A stretch of 64,000 nucleotides of DNA from Methanocella_A sp963792125 (GCA_963792125.1 CAWBVA010000004.1:1-64000), one strand, 5' to 3'; positions 27,132 to 36,192 are shown, numbered from the stretch's first letter. Numbers and translations are program-made. The notes: a model not told the origin generated them from the letters alone.

Positions 27132-27939
27132 CGACGAGCCCCCTCCGTGTCAGGATTTTTACGGATACGATGACAAAAAACGAGATGACGACCAGTACGA
27201 TGGACAGCACCAGCGCCGCGTTCAGGTCGCTGTTCAAGGCCATGTAGACGGCCAGCGGCATCGTCTGGGTCACGCCCTCGAAGTTCCCTGCGAACATGAT
27301 GGTCGCCCCGAACTCGCCCAGCGCCCGGGCCCACGAGAGGATGGCGCCCGAGACCAGGCCGTTCATGGCGATGGGTACTGTGACAGCGAAGAAGGCACGG
27401 ACCGGTGATGCCCCGAGCGTACGCGCCGCATTCTCACAGGACCGGTCCACGTCTTCGAAGCTCGTCCGGGCCTGTCGTATGTAGAAGGGCGATGCAACGA
27501 ACAACTGCGCCATGATCACGGCCGTGGTCGTGAAGGCGAAGGTGACACCGAAGGCGCTAAAGTACTGGCCCGCGACACCCAGCCGTCCATATGCCATGAG
27601 CAGCGCGATGCCTGCCACGGCCGGGGGCATGACGACAGGCATGTCGATCACGGAGTCGATGATTTCCTTGCAGGGATACCGGTAGCGGGCGTTTATGTAC
27701 GCAATAGGCGTCCCGATGACAATGATGAGCACAGTCGAAATGATCGTCGTCGTGAAGCTCAGCCATAGCGCGTCCAGTACGAACGGGTCGCCCAGTGAAG
27801 CAAAGAACGAGCTGAGGTCAGCTTTGAGGAACAGCGACAACACAGGTAGCGCTATATAGCTGATGGCCAGCACGAAAAATAAAAGGACCAGGAAGGAAGG
27901 AATACTAACTCGAATCCTTCTCCCCGTCATTTTTCTCAT
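27118..27939 (-). CDS. modB: Molybdate ABC transporter permease
   Basis: A 273-residue membrane protein with six helices and the permease EAA-type loop (TSFEDVDRSCENAARTLGAS PVRAF region) followed by LSWARALGEFGATIMFAGNF, a hallmark of ModB/WtpB/CysT permeases. N-terminal helix is FLVLLFFVLAISYIALPVLS. It lies between modA (17-base gap) and modC (overlap). The sequence is intact. Confidence 0.9.
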   Translation of the reverse strand: MRKMTGRRIRVSIPSFLVLLFFVLAISYIALPVLSLFLKADLSSFFASLGDPFVLDALWLSFTTTIISTVLIIVIGTPIAYINARYRYPCKEIIDSVIDMPVVMPPAVAGIALLMAYGRLGVAGQYFSAFGVTFAFTTTAVIMAQLFVASPFYIRQARTSFEDVDRSCENAARTLGASPVRAFFAVTVPIAMNGLVSGAILSWARALGEFGATIMFAGNFEGVTQTMPLAVYMALNSDLNAALVLSIVLVVISFFVIVSVKILTRRGLVVAQD

Positions 27940-27955
27940 GCCTCCTCCGGTCTGT

Positions 27956-28787
27956 TTATGCGGGCGGCAGGAAGTGGCTGCCGGTCATGATCGCCTGGCC
28001 GTCCGGCGAGACGACGAAGTCGACGAACGCTTTTGCCAGTGCCTGGTTCTTCGAACCGGCGGTCACGCCGATCGGATAAGTCGCGATCACGTTCAGGCTG
28101 TCCGGGATGGTTATGATTTTTACGCTGCCCTGGTACTGCTCCTGCACGTCGGACGCGTAGACAACGGCCACGTCGCCTTCGCCGATGGCGATCTTGGTCA
28201 CGGCGCTGGTCGCGCTGGGCTCCTGTGATTTCTCGTTGGCGACTACTGCGTTATAGTAGTCAGCGCCGTAGCCAGTCGTGTTCCTCAGGGTCTGCAGCAT
28301 CTGTATCGTGTACTTGCCGCAGGGCACGCTGCTGCCGCAGACGACCAGCTTGAGGCCGGTCTTATTGAGGTCAGCGAGGCTCTTATGTTAGCCGGGTTGT
28401 CCTTCGGCACGATGAGCGCCAGCTTGTTCTTCGCAAAGTTGACGACCGTCGAGTTGTTCATCAGCCCCTTGTTCTTCAGCGAGTTCATGTTCGAGGTGGC
28501 TGCGGAAGCAAATACATCCGGCTGGGCGCCCTGCTCGATTTGGGTCTGGAGGGTGCCCGAGCTGTCGAAGTTATAGATGATGTTCGCTTCGGGTGCTGCG
28601 CCTCAAACTGCGCCTTCGTCTGGTTGAACGCGCTGCTCAGGGATGCGGCCGCAAACACAGTGAGGTCCGTCTTCGGCACGGGCGTGGGCGTCGGCGACGT
28701 ACAGCCTGCCACCATTATTACGATCATTAAGATTGAGGCAATTAAGTTAATTGAAATTGTCTTTCTATTGACCATAGATGTCACCAT
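27956..28787 (-). CDS. modA: Molybdate-binding lipoprotein, frameshifted
   Basis: The signal MVNRKTISINLIASILMIVI ends in a lipobox (VAGCTS). Then DLTVFAAASLSSAFNQTKAQ is the typical ModA start. After frame changes near 28600 and 28385 come NMNSLKNKGLMNNSTVVNFA, KLALIVPKDNPANI, VVCGSSVPCGKYTIQML, IGEGDVAVVYASDV and FVDFVVSPDGQAIM, all positions of ModA. It captures molybdate or tungstate outside the cell for ModBC. ATG 28787 or 28775 can serve as start. A perfect AAACAAAT/ATTTGTTT box lies 36-54 bases upstream. Confidence 0.82.
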
Positions 28788-28822
28788 CTGGCGTATAGCA
28801 CCTAATCTATTTAAAATTTGTT

Positions 28823-28841
28823 AAACAAATGTAATTTGTTT
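28823..28841 (-). promoter_or_regulatory. Perfect AAACAAAT-GTA-ATTTGTTT palindrome before modA
   Basis: Eight-base arms 28823-28830 and 28834-28841 flank GTA. TTGTTAAAC and TGTTAAACA copies lie on either side (28818-28826 and about 28850-28858). It resembles the fmdE box and is a good operator candidate. Confidence 0.55.
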
Positions 28842-28983
28842 ATGTAATATGTTAAACAATCACTCCGCATAATTGTATAGCCTGGATGAAGATCAACATG
28901 TCGGCTCTGAGAGAGCCTAGCCCGCCGTGTCATGAGCTTTTATAAAAAGACAACCAATTAACGATCAGTCAGGTGGAGATACC

Positions 28984-29456
28984 TGTGAACTCGAAAGACA
29001 TCCTGAAGCTCGTCGTGTCGCTGGCGCTGTCAGCGGCGGCTGCCCTGATTGGCGCCATTGCCGTTACCCCGAACATCGCGTGGCAGGATATGCTGAACAA
29101 GCCGTTCTTCGCCCCGCCTAACTGGCTCTTCGGCCCCGCATGGACCGCCCTGTTCTTCCTTATGGCCATCGCGTTCTACCTCGTATGGCAAGAGTGGCCG
29201 GCGAAAGAGGCTAAGTGGGCTATGGCACTATACCTGGCACAACTGTCGATGAACGTGCTCTGGAACTACCTGTTCTTCGGGATGCAGCGGATCGATCTCG
29301 GGCTGATCGAGATCGTCGCGCTCCTGGCCATGATCGCCCTGACGGTCAACGCGTTCTACAGAGTGGATAAAAAAGCCGCATACCTGATGGTGCCAATCTG
29401 CTCTGGGTGACTTTCGCCAGTGCCTGAACGCGGCCTTATGGCTGATGAACCCGTGA
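28984..29456 (+). CDS. tspO: TspO/MBR family membrane protein, one frameshift
   Basis: Five hydrophobic segments and the conserved NKPFFAPPNWLFGPAWTALF, then LSMNVLWNYLFFGMQRIDLG, define TspO, a tryptophan-rich sensory protein that binds porphyrins and lipids. I chose GTG 28984, which has GGTGGA 4 bases in front. A frameshift near 29395 moves the end into LWVTFASALNAALWLMNP. The length, about 157 residues, is normal. It is followed by a lipoprotein gene 4 bases after its stop, probably co-transcribed. Confidence 0.85.
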
Positions 29457-29460
29457 TAGC

Positions 29461-30150
29461 ATGAACTCATGGAAATTGCTCTTTGCCGTCGCGTCAGTCG
29501 CCATGATCGCCGTGCTGAGCGGCTGTATCTGCTGCTGCGGGCTCGACGGGTACTTCAGTAAGATGAAAGGGCCTGTGACGGATATAAAGACGCCCGGCGA
29601 GCTCTCCGTTGACGGCAGGAGCTACACTCTGCAATATTCCTGCGACTACCTGAACCGTTCGGCGGCCAAAGCCGGTTTCCGGGAGTTCATCCCCCGGATA
29701 GGCTACAGCCCCGATATGTACGGCCGCAGCGTCGACCAGATGATGGACGTGGGCGGCGTGGACCAGTACAAGTGGTTCGAGTACGGCGACAGGAGCGGCA
29801 ACTCGAGCTTTGGCGGTTTCCTCGCGAAAGCCGGGAGCCCCTTCGTCGTGGACTCCGGCATTCAGAGCATGAACTCGATGCTCGGCGTCTCCATGGGAAT
29901 CATCAACGATCCGTACCTGAACCAGGGCGGGGCCAGCAACCTCACCAGGAGGGGCTCCACGAAGATCGGCGGCGGAGGCGACCTGTACCATTTCATCGCA
30001 GACTATAACGGCACGGTCAGTGACTGCTATTTCGTGATGGGCAGGTACAGCAACATGTACGTGGCCGTGTACTCATTCGAGTCGTTTGACGTGGCTGAAA
30101 ATGTCACAGAGCAGGCTATTGCGTGGATAAACGCAGCTGCTGCGGATTAA
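29461..30150 (+). CDS. Lipoprotein of unknown function
   Basis: The 229-residue protein has a lipobox signal (LLFAVASVAMIAVLSGCICC). The mature part contains KTPGELSVDGRSYTLQYSCD, RIGYSPDMYGRSVDQMMDVG, and ends with FDVAENVTEQAIAWINAAAA. It is probably attached to the outer face of the membrane. No family recognised. The frame is intact and the neighbour upstream is TspO. Confidence 0.65.
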   Translation: MNSWKLLFAVASVAMIAVLSGCICCCGLDGYFSKMKGPVTDIKTPGELSVDGRSYTLQYSCDYLNRSAAKAGFREFIPRIGYSPDMYGRSVDQMMDVGGVDQYKWFEYGDRSGNSSFGGFLAKAGSPFVVDSGIQSMNSMLGVSMGIINDPYLNQGGASNLTRRGSTKIGGGGDLYHFIADYNGTVSDCYFVMGRYSNMYVAVYSFESFDVAENVTEQAIAWINAAAAD

Positions 30151-30265
30151 AGCACGCACTACGCTGCGTGCAGCCCGTTTCAATCTATTGTAACTCTTTA
30201 TAACCATTGAGGGTGTAATCCTAGAAGGAGGCCTTACTATACTACCCTTTGACGAAGAACTCCTC

Positions 30266-31189
30266 GTGAAGATCATCGAGAAAGCGAGCCCCAGTGTAGT
30301 GAACATCAACACGGTCATGCTCATGCAGGACGCGTACATGAACGTCACGCCCCAGCAGGGCATGGGCTCAGGTATTATCATCGACCCGAAAGGGTTCATC
30401 CTTACGAACAACCACATTGCGGAGAACGCCCAGAGCATGATGGTCAGCATGTTCGACGGCACCAAGCTAGAGGGCAAGGTAGTGGGTACGGACCCCATGT
30501 CGGACGTGGCAGTCATCAAGGTAGACGTGGGCAGGAAGAAGCTGCCGGTGGCGGCGCTGGGCGACTCTGACGCCATCCGAGTGGGGCATATCGCGGTGGC
30601 GATCGGGAATCCCTTCGGCTTCATGCTCCGGGGCCCGACAGTAACTGTCGGAGTCATCAGCGCGCTTAATCGCACGATCCAGGCGGATAAGGGCGTCTTC
30701 GAGAACCTCATCCAGACGGACGCCCACATCAACCCGGGCAACAGCGGTGGCCCGCTGCTGAACAAGGACGGCTGCGTAATCGGCATGAACTCCACCAACA
30801 TTCCCTTCGCCCAGGGCATCGGCTTCTCTATTCCCATTAATCTCGCCATGCGCATCGCGAAAGAGCTGATGGAGCACGGAAAGGTCGTGAGGCCGTGGCT
30901 GGGCATCCTCGGCGTCGGCGTGAACAAAGAGCTGGCCGATTACTACAACCTCAGCTCGAACGAAGGCGTGCTGGTCACGCGGAGCTTCGAGAACAGCCCG
31001 GCCAGCCAGCAGAGGATTACCGCAGGCGACATCATCCTGAGCGTCGACGGTAAGAAGATTGCAGACATGTCAGAGCTGGCGGGATACGTCAGGAGCAAGA
31101 AAGTCGGCGACACGCTGACGCTGGCCGTCAAACGCGGCAGCATCCAGGGCAACGTGAAAGTCCGGCTGTCAGAGACTCCGACATCCTGA
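30266..31189 (+). CDS. HtrA-like serine protease with PDZ domain
   Basis: The trypsin-like domain shows the triad: His in LTNNHIAENA, Asp in PMSDVAVIKV, Ser in HINPGNSGGPL. A PDZ domain follows from about residue 220 (RPWLGILGVGVNKELADYYN, NSPASQQRITAGDIILSVDG). There is no signal peptide or membrane helix, so it acts in the cytoplasm as a quality-control protease. GTG 30266 is the first standard start, but a strong GAAGGAGG (about 30224-30231) points to a start near 30239, where an ATA codon opens a longer frame (LPFDEELLVKIIEKASPSVV). TATA-like TTTATAACC lies at about 30197. Confidence 0.85.
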   Translation: MKIIEKASPSVVNINTVMLMQDAYMNVTPQQGMGSGIIIDPKGFILTNNHIAENAQSMMVSMFDGTKLEGKVVGTDPMSDVAVIKVDVGRKKLPVAALGDSDAIRVGHIAVAIGNPFGFMLRGPTVTVGVISALNRTIQADKGVFENLIQTDAHINPGNSGGPLLNKDGCVIGMNSTNIPFAQGIGFSIPINLAMRIAKELMEHGKVVRPWLGILGVGVNKELADYYNLSSNEGVLVTRSFENSPASQQRITAGDIILSVDGKKIADMSELAGYVRSKKVGDTLTLAVKRGSIQGNVKVRLSETPTS

Positions 31190-31223
31190 ATTGTGATGCC
31201 CTTCGTCCGGCCGGGCTACGTCG

Positions 31224-31760
31224 ATGAATGCCACGCTGATGTCTAAGGCAAAGCTCACTATACCGGGTGTTGATATCCACATATCCATTAATCCCCATGA
31301 TGCGCTCGGTACGCCCACGCCGACTGCCCAGGGAGTCGGCAATCCCTCGTCTGTCGCAGATACTATAGGGCCGGTGACGACGTCAAACATCACCGGCACC
31401 GCCGATGGCAACGGCATTTATACCTCTGACATCCTCTGCACGCTCACCGCCGTCGATAACGAGGTCGGCAGCGAGGTGAGCATCACCCAGTATAGCTTCG
31501 ACAGGTCGGACTGGTTTACTTACCAGGAACCGTTCTCAGTGGTGAAGCCCGGCATGACGACGGTCTGCTACCGGTCGGCCGATAACGCCGGCAACGTCGA
31601 GGTGGCGAACGTCAGGGCCATCGTCGTTGCAGGAACGACGCAGGAGCCGTCTCCTTCGCCAGGGGCAACCGCGACGCCAGGGCTTTCCGCAGTGCTCACG
31701 GCCCTCGGGATCATCGGAACAGCGGCAATCCTGGTTTCCGGAAGAGCCGGTAAAAGGTAA
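31224..31760 (+). CDS. Surface protein with OmpL47-like domain and C-terminal anchor
   Basis: The domain at residues 45-130 (TIGPVTTSNITGTADGNGIY, TLTAVDNEVGSEVSITQYSF, MTTVCYRSADNAGNVE) follows the OmpL47-type beta-sandwich pattern common in archaeal surface proteins. A Pro/Ser/Thr linker precedes a C-terminal tripartite end: TPGLSAV, a hydrophobic helix, and GRAGKR, similar to PGF-CTERM sorting signals. No signal peptide is seen at the N-terminus, so the gene may lack its true 5' end. Confidence 0.6.
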   Translation: MNATLMSKAKLTIPGVDIHISINPHDALGTPTPTAQGVGNPSSVADTIGPVTTSNITGTADGNGIYTSDILCTLTAVDNEVGSEVSITQYSFDRSDWFTYQEPFSVVKPGMTTVCYRSADNAGNVEVANVRAIVVAGTTQEPSPSPGATATPGLSAVLTALGIIGTAAILVSGRAGKR

Positions 31761-31794
31761 ACTTTTTTTGCATGAAACAAAGGGACGCCTGCGT

Positions 31795-31826
31795 GCCAGT
31801 CGCGCGCGCGAGCGTCCGCCGGGCCG
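31795..31826. repeat. CGCGCGCGCGA element
   Basis: In the gene-free stretch 31761-32030, CGCGCGCGCGAGCGTCCGCC followed by GGGCCGA closely matches 61966-61994 (GCGCGCGAACGTCCGCCC then GGCCGA). Downstream of it the gap is AT-rich and holds the rubrerythrin promoter (TTTTATAATCG about 31931). Confidence 0.6.
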
Positions 31827-32030
31827 AAATCGTTGATCTTACGACGTTTTCTTACGATACCCGTTATGTATAGTCATTAGGATAATGTTGTATACACTGA
31901 TAAGGCACCTGACACAAATTGTGCAAACGCTTTTATAATCGTTCGTAACATATAGAACAATTATGACATGTTCGCCTGCTGCCCCGGGGAGGCGCGGCTG
32001 GCGGGACAGACACCGGGAGGTCGGTGACAT

Positions 32031-32615
32031 ATGCAGAAGACAATCGAGAACCTGACTAAGGCATTCATAGGCGAGAGCCAGGCACGGAACAGGTACACAT
32101 TCTATGCCAGCACGGCGCGAAAGGAGGGCTACGAGCAGATCGGGTCAATCTTCGAGATCACTGCCATGAACGAGAACGAGCATGGCGAGTGGTTCTACAA
32201 GATGCTGAACCAGGCCATCGAGAAGAGCGGGCAGAAGATCGACCCCGTGGTGATCGAGGCGGAGGCGCCGATTATGTGGAAGACCACGGCGGACAACCTG
32301 AAGGCGGCCATCGCCGGAGAGCACATGGAGAATTCCACGTTGTACCCTGCGTTCGCAGATCAGGCCCGGAAGGACGGTTTCCCCGAGTTCGCGGCCAGGA
32401 TACGCTCCATCGGTAAGGCCGAGGTGCATCACGAGGAGCGCTATAAAGCCCTGCTGAAGGAGCTCGAAGGCGGCACACTGTTCAAGAAAGAAAAGAAAGT
32501 CGCCTGGATGTGCCGTAAATGTGGCTATATCCACGAGGGAAATGAACCACCTGTGAAGTGCCCGTCCTGCGACCACGAGCGCTCCTATTACCAGGTAAGA
32601 TGCGAGCAGTATTGA
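32031..32615 (+). CDS. rbr: Rubrerythrin
   Basis: The four-helix diiron domain carries the paired E-x-R/E-x2-H ligands (FIGESQARNRYTFYASTARK, NENEHGEWFYKML, AIAGEHMENSTLYP, GKAEVHHEERYKALL). The C-terminal rubredoxin-like domain has CRKCGYIHEG and CPSCDHERSYY. At 194 residues it is of normal length. It reduces hydrogen peroxide in the cytoplasm of anaerobes. It is followed 10 bases on by desulfoferrodoxin, forming an oxygen-defence pair. Confidence 0.95.
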   Translation: MQKTIENLTKAFIGESQARNRYTFYASTARKEGYEQIGSIFEITAMNENEHGEWFYKMLNQAIEKSGQKIDPVVIEAEAPIMWKTTADNLKAAIAGEHMENSTLYPAFADQARKDGFPEFAARIRSIGKAEVHHEERYKALLKELEGGTLFKKEKKVAWMCRKCGYIHEGNEPPVKCPSCDHERSYYQVRCEQY

Positions 32616-32625
32616 GGAGACCGAG

Positions 32626-33000
32626 ATGTCAGAGTTGAATCAGATATACAAATGCAGTGTCTGCGGCAACATAGTCGAAGTCGTCCATGCGGGCGGCGGC
32701 GAACTGGTCTGCTGCGGGCAGCCCATGGTGCTGCTGAAGGAGAACTCCGTGGACGCGAGCAAGGAGAAGCATATCCCGGTAGTCACCCAGACTGCGACCG
32801 GCACCATGATCAGGGTCGGCGCGATCCCCCACCCGATGGAGGAAAAGCACTACATCGAGTTTGTGGAGCTGATCGCCGATGGCAGAGTCTGCCGGAAGTT
32901 CCTGAAGCCCGGCGACAGGCCGGAGTTCGAGTTCGGCAGCAAGCCGGCGCAGTACACAGCCCGGGCGTACTGCAACCTGCACGGGCTGTGGAAGTCCTAA
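32626..33000 (+). CDS. dfx: Desulfoferrodoxin (superoxide reductase)
   Basis: Centre I is the short desulforedoxin domain with CSVCGN and CCGQPM. Centre II has the superoxide-reductase ligands in EKHIPVV, PHPMEEKHYIEFVELI and ARAYCNLHGLWKS (His and Cys). The 124-residue protein converts superoxide to peroxide, which the neighbouring rubrerythrin can remove. It sits 10 bases after rbr in the same operon. Confidence 0.95.
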   Translation: MSELNQIYKCSVCGNIVEVVHAGGGELVCCGQPMVLLKENSVDASKEKHIPVVTQTATGTMIRVGAIPHPMEEKHYIEFVELIADGRVCRKFLKPGDRPEFEFGSKPAQYTARAYCNLHGLWKS

Positions 33001-33137
33001 GCTTTTCCATATAAGGCCTCTGCGCCGACTTTTTTTTCATTTTCAAGCCTTTAGGTACCATAAGGTTATATAAGCCAGATACAAACCGGTTATATAATAG
33101 GCTATTATAATAGGCTATTTTAGTGTGGGTGTCAGGT

Positions 33138-33560
33138 ATGGCGAGTAAGGGTACTTTAGCGTACATATTGGTTATCGTAGTCTTGATCCCTGCCGTCGTG
33201 ATCGGCGGTTGCAGTGTGCCGGCAGGCAATCCGACTGCCGGGAGCAGCCCTACGGTCGCTCCGGGCGACAGGTGGAACATCGATACGACGCAAAGCGTCG
33301 CGGAAAGCAACGCGGCGGTCCAGAAGATCGCCGGCTATCTCCAGGCCGGAGACATGAGAGGCTTTAACAGCTCACTATCCCGCAACAATCTGGCGCTCAT
33401 CGGCGGAGAGCCGAAGGTGCCCGGGGACGAAGCGGCGAAAGTGGGTGCAGCCATGAAGGCAGCCAGGATGACTTCGGCATCCATCGAGGTCGTTTACTAC
33501 GAGATGACAGTGGACGGGGCTTCTTACCCGTTCAGCATGATCAAGGAGGGAGACGGATGA
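33138..33560 (+). CDS. Small lipoprotein of unknown function
   Basis: ATG 33138 begins a signal (MASKGTLAYILVIVVLIPAV) with lipobox VIGGCS. A Thr/Ser/Pro spacer leads to a domain reading AVQKIAGYLQAGDMRGFNSS, MKAARMTSASIEVVYYEMTV, SYPFSMIKEGDG, which resembles a small cone-shaped (NTF2- or DUF-type) fold. It overlaps the next gene's start by 4 bases (ATGA), so the two are coupled. Family uncertain. Confidence 0.6.
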   Translation: MASKGTLAYILVIVVLIPAVVIGGCSVPAGNPTAGSSPTVAPGDRWNIDTTQSVAESNAAVQKIAGYLQAGDMRGFNSSLSRNNLALIGGEPKVPGDEAAKVGAAMKAARMTSASIEVVYYEMTVDGASYPFSMIKEGDG

Positions 33561-35011
33561 GAAGCTAGACGCATTCTGATACTGCCGATGGTAGCGGCAT
33601 TGCTGCTCATGATCTCAGGGCAGACCATGGCATACGATGATTCCATCGGGGCGCACAGCAAGATCAACGAGCTTGCCATAGCGAAGTTCCAGTCTGATAT
33701 CATGCCTAAGGACCCGTATCTCATAAACGCTACGCTGAACGGAGCGAAGTGCAGCGGCATCGCGTGGGACCCGGCTAGATCGGCTCGAGGCTGAACCCGC
33801 CGGTAATCGCGATTAGCCGGGAGAAGCTGATAAAGCGCTGGATCATCGATGGTGGCTGGTCGGCGGACGAGCCCGAGGGCACCATGGCCATGGTGCATTT
33901 CTACGACCCGCTGGCCCCGGCCGGGAAGAGATATCTTACAGACCAGCAGTTCGGGATTATCGCGGTTAGCTCGCTAAATTCCGAGTATGCCAACCCGGAG
34001 ATCGACGCGGTGCGGTGGGCCTTCCACAAGGAGAGCTGGGGCACTGCCTTCGAGCAGATCTACTCCTGGGAGAACGGTAAGGAATATCTGGCCAGCGCAT
34101 TATCGAGTCCCGACCCGGGCAACGTGAACTACGGCAATGCCTGGCGTTCGCTCGGCGAGACCATGCACCTGATGGCGGACATGACAGTGCCCCCGCACGT
34201 GCGCAACGACGGCCACGCGAAGGCTTTCAGTGACGCCGACCCCTACGAGAGCAGCACGACCTATCAGCTCGTGGAGAGCAACGCGGGCAGGGACCCGGCC
34301 TCTGCGATCAATTACGACCAGGACCCCGAAAAGCTGATGATCAGTGTGGCCAATTTCACGAACACGAACTTCCTGTCGAAGGACACCATACCGCTGCCGC
34401 CGGGGATCACCAGCCCGTGGCACAAGTATGTGCTGCCGTCCGTAGACGGCCTGACGCCGGATAAAAACGGCTACCTGCACAGGACCATCAACGGCGTGGA
34501 TTACCGGTTCGCCGGGCCGAGGGCATTCTTATCCCGGTGGTTCGGGACGGGGAAGCAATTATATGCGGTGGACAAGGCTGTCTGCGACGAGCAGCGTGCC
34601 GTGCTCATACCCACGGCGATAAAGGCGAACGCGATGCTGGTGAGCAAGTTCCTGCCCCGGTTCGCGGTGACGGCCGAGGTGGATGAGACAGACAGCGACA
34701 ACCGGTATACGATGATCGGCGGCATCAAAGGCGTCTACAGCAGCGAATGGCCGGACGCATCCTCCATGAAGGTGCGTAACGGCGCCAGCATCCTGGTCAC
34801 CAGCGGCAAGACCGGCAAAGTCACCCGGACGCAGGTGAGCCTGCTGGACAAGTCGAAGGACTTCAACGAGTTCAGCTACGACTTCACTGCCGAGCCCGGG
34901 GACATCGTGAAGCTGGAGTTCGACCTCGGCGGCTATACGCTGGCCTCCGGCGAGTTTAAGATAGAGGAGGAAGATGACAAGGAAGTCGAGATCGTAGAGA
35001 GATACCGGTAA
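33557..35011 (+). CDS. Secreted zinc-dependent phospholipase C-like protein, frameshifted
   Basis: A signal peptide (MVAALLLMISGQTMAYDDSI) is followed by GAHSKINELAIAKFQSDIMP and, after a frameshift near 33780, RLNPPVIAISREKLIKRWII. The segment LGETMHLMADMTVPPHVRND, with GHAKAF after it, is typical of the phospholipase C/P1 nuclease zinc-binding family (His and Asp ligands). A further beta domain of about 100 residues (KFLPRFAVTAEVDETDSDNR, FNEFSYDFTAEPGDIVKLEF) closes it. A frameshift also lies just after the ATG at 33557. The substrate is unknown. It may continue into the MORN-like frame downstream. Confidence 0.7.
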
Positions 35012-35031
35012 GGAATCCGCAGACGGTCACC

Positions 35032-35559
35032 GTGCCCCAGGCGCCGGCAAAGCTGGAGTACGATAATTACAAGTTTAGCAACGGCAAGCCTATGCAGGTA
35101 GACTCGTGGTACCGGGAAAACAACAAGCAGGTGTATCACGGCCCCTATAAAAAATATTATGAGAACGGCAATATCGAGCAGGACTACACCTACGCCTTCG
35201 GCCACAAAATCGGCTATGCTCGCACCTATACCAGCGACAGCAAACTTTTAGAGGAAAGCTTCTACGGAGACGACGGGGTCAAACAATATGAGGACAGGTA
35301 CTCCTGGGCACCGGGAGGGCAGACAGGCAAGACCGACTTCTGGAGCGACGGGAAGACGAAAAAAGATACCTTCATATATGACGAGAAAGGGGACCTCTGG
35401 TCTTACATCGAGTTTGACAGTGGCGGCGAAATGACCTTTGAGGAGAATTACGATAACGGTAAGCTGCACTCCAGGATATACTACGAAAACGGAAAGCAGA
35501 AAAAGTTGGAGACATTCAAGGACGGCAAGCTGGTGAATACACTGGACTATAAACAGTAA
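35032..35559 (+). CDS. MORN-variant repeat protein
   Basis: The 175-residue protein is made of repeats of the YYENGNIEQDYTY, SDGKTKKDTF, YYENGKQKKLETFKDGK kind, the MORN_2/YwqK pattern. The start is set to GTG 35032, but the same frame is open upstream (IPVRNPQTVTVPQAPAKLEY). A single-base shift at about 35000 would join it to the phospholipase-like protein as its C-terminal domain. Function is unknown. Confidence 0.6.
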   Translation: MPQAPAKLEYDNYKFSNGKPMQVDSWYRENNKQVYHGPYKKYYENGNIEQDYTYAFGHKIGYARTYTSDSKLLEESFYGDDGVKQYEDRYSWAPGGQTGKTDFWSDGKTKKDTFIYDEKGDLWSYIEFDSGGEMTFEENYDNGKLHSRIYYENGKQKKLETFKDGKLVNTLDYKQ

Positions 35560-35748
35560 TGGCAATCCTGCCGGAAGGAAAATTGTAACCGGTACTGGCT
35601 CCGGAAGCCCGGGCTTCCGGACCAATATTTATTTTTTTATAATAATTTCTTTTAGTTATCATGGTGAGATAATTACGAGGCGGTATCCCCGGTTAGCATG
35701 CGAATATCCGCAAAATATAAATACACAACCGTATAAAACAGCCAATCC

Positions 35749-36192
35749 ATGAACTGTAGATTTTCTCCGACGGGGCAGTCCTGGGGTCTACTGGTTAGTT
35801 TAGACCTCTACGGCTGCAATGGCAAGATCAATGACGGTAAGGCGATCAAAAATTATGTCACCACGCTCTGTGATGACGTCATCCACATGAAGCGCTACGG
35901 CGACTGTCATCTGGAGCTCTTCGGCGAGGCCGGTACGCCCCTCGCAGGATATTCGATGTTCCAATTCATCGAGACGAGCTGCATCAGCGGCCACTTCTCT
36001 GAATCGGACAACTCTGCGTACGTCGACGTGTTCTCCTGCGCCGACTTCAATCCCGAAGCCGTAAAGGAATTCACAATGGAATACTTTGGTGCCAAGCGCG
36101 CTAACATGACCGTTACTCCAAGGCTTTACGACGAGAAGGTCCGCGGCGGCAAGGTGCCCGAAAAGACCACCAGCAAGAAGGCAAAGGCTTAA
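35749..36192 (+). CDS. S-adenosylmethionine decarboxylase-like protein
   Basis: The fold is that of the short prokaryotic AdoMet decarboxylase: VSLDLYGCNGKINDGKAIKN, MKRYGDCHLELFGEAG, then FIETSCISGHFSESDNSAYV, DVFSCADFNPEAVKEF. In the enzyme the self-cleavage site is Glu-Ser in ESHISIHT; here the aligned residues are Thr-Ser (ETSCISGHF), with Ser and the later His kept. It may be a divergent enzyme for spermidine synthesis or a non-processed relative. An AT-rich leader with TATA-like motifs lies in front; a poly-T stretch at about 36198 ends it. Confidence 0.7.
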   Translation: MNCRFSPTGQSWGLLVSLDLYGCNGKINDGKAIKNYVTTLCDDVIHMKRYGDCHLELFGEAGTPLAGYSMFQFIETSCISGHFSESDNSAYVDVFSCADFNPEAVKEFTMEYFGAKRANMTVTPRLYDEKVRGGKVPEKTTSKKAKA

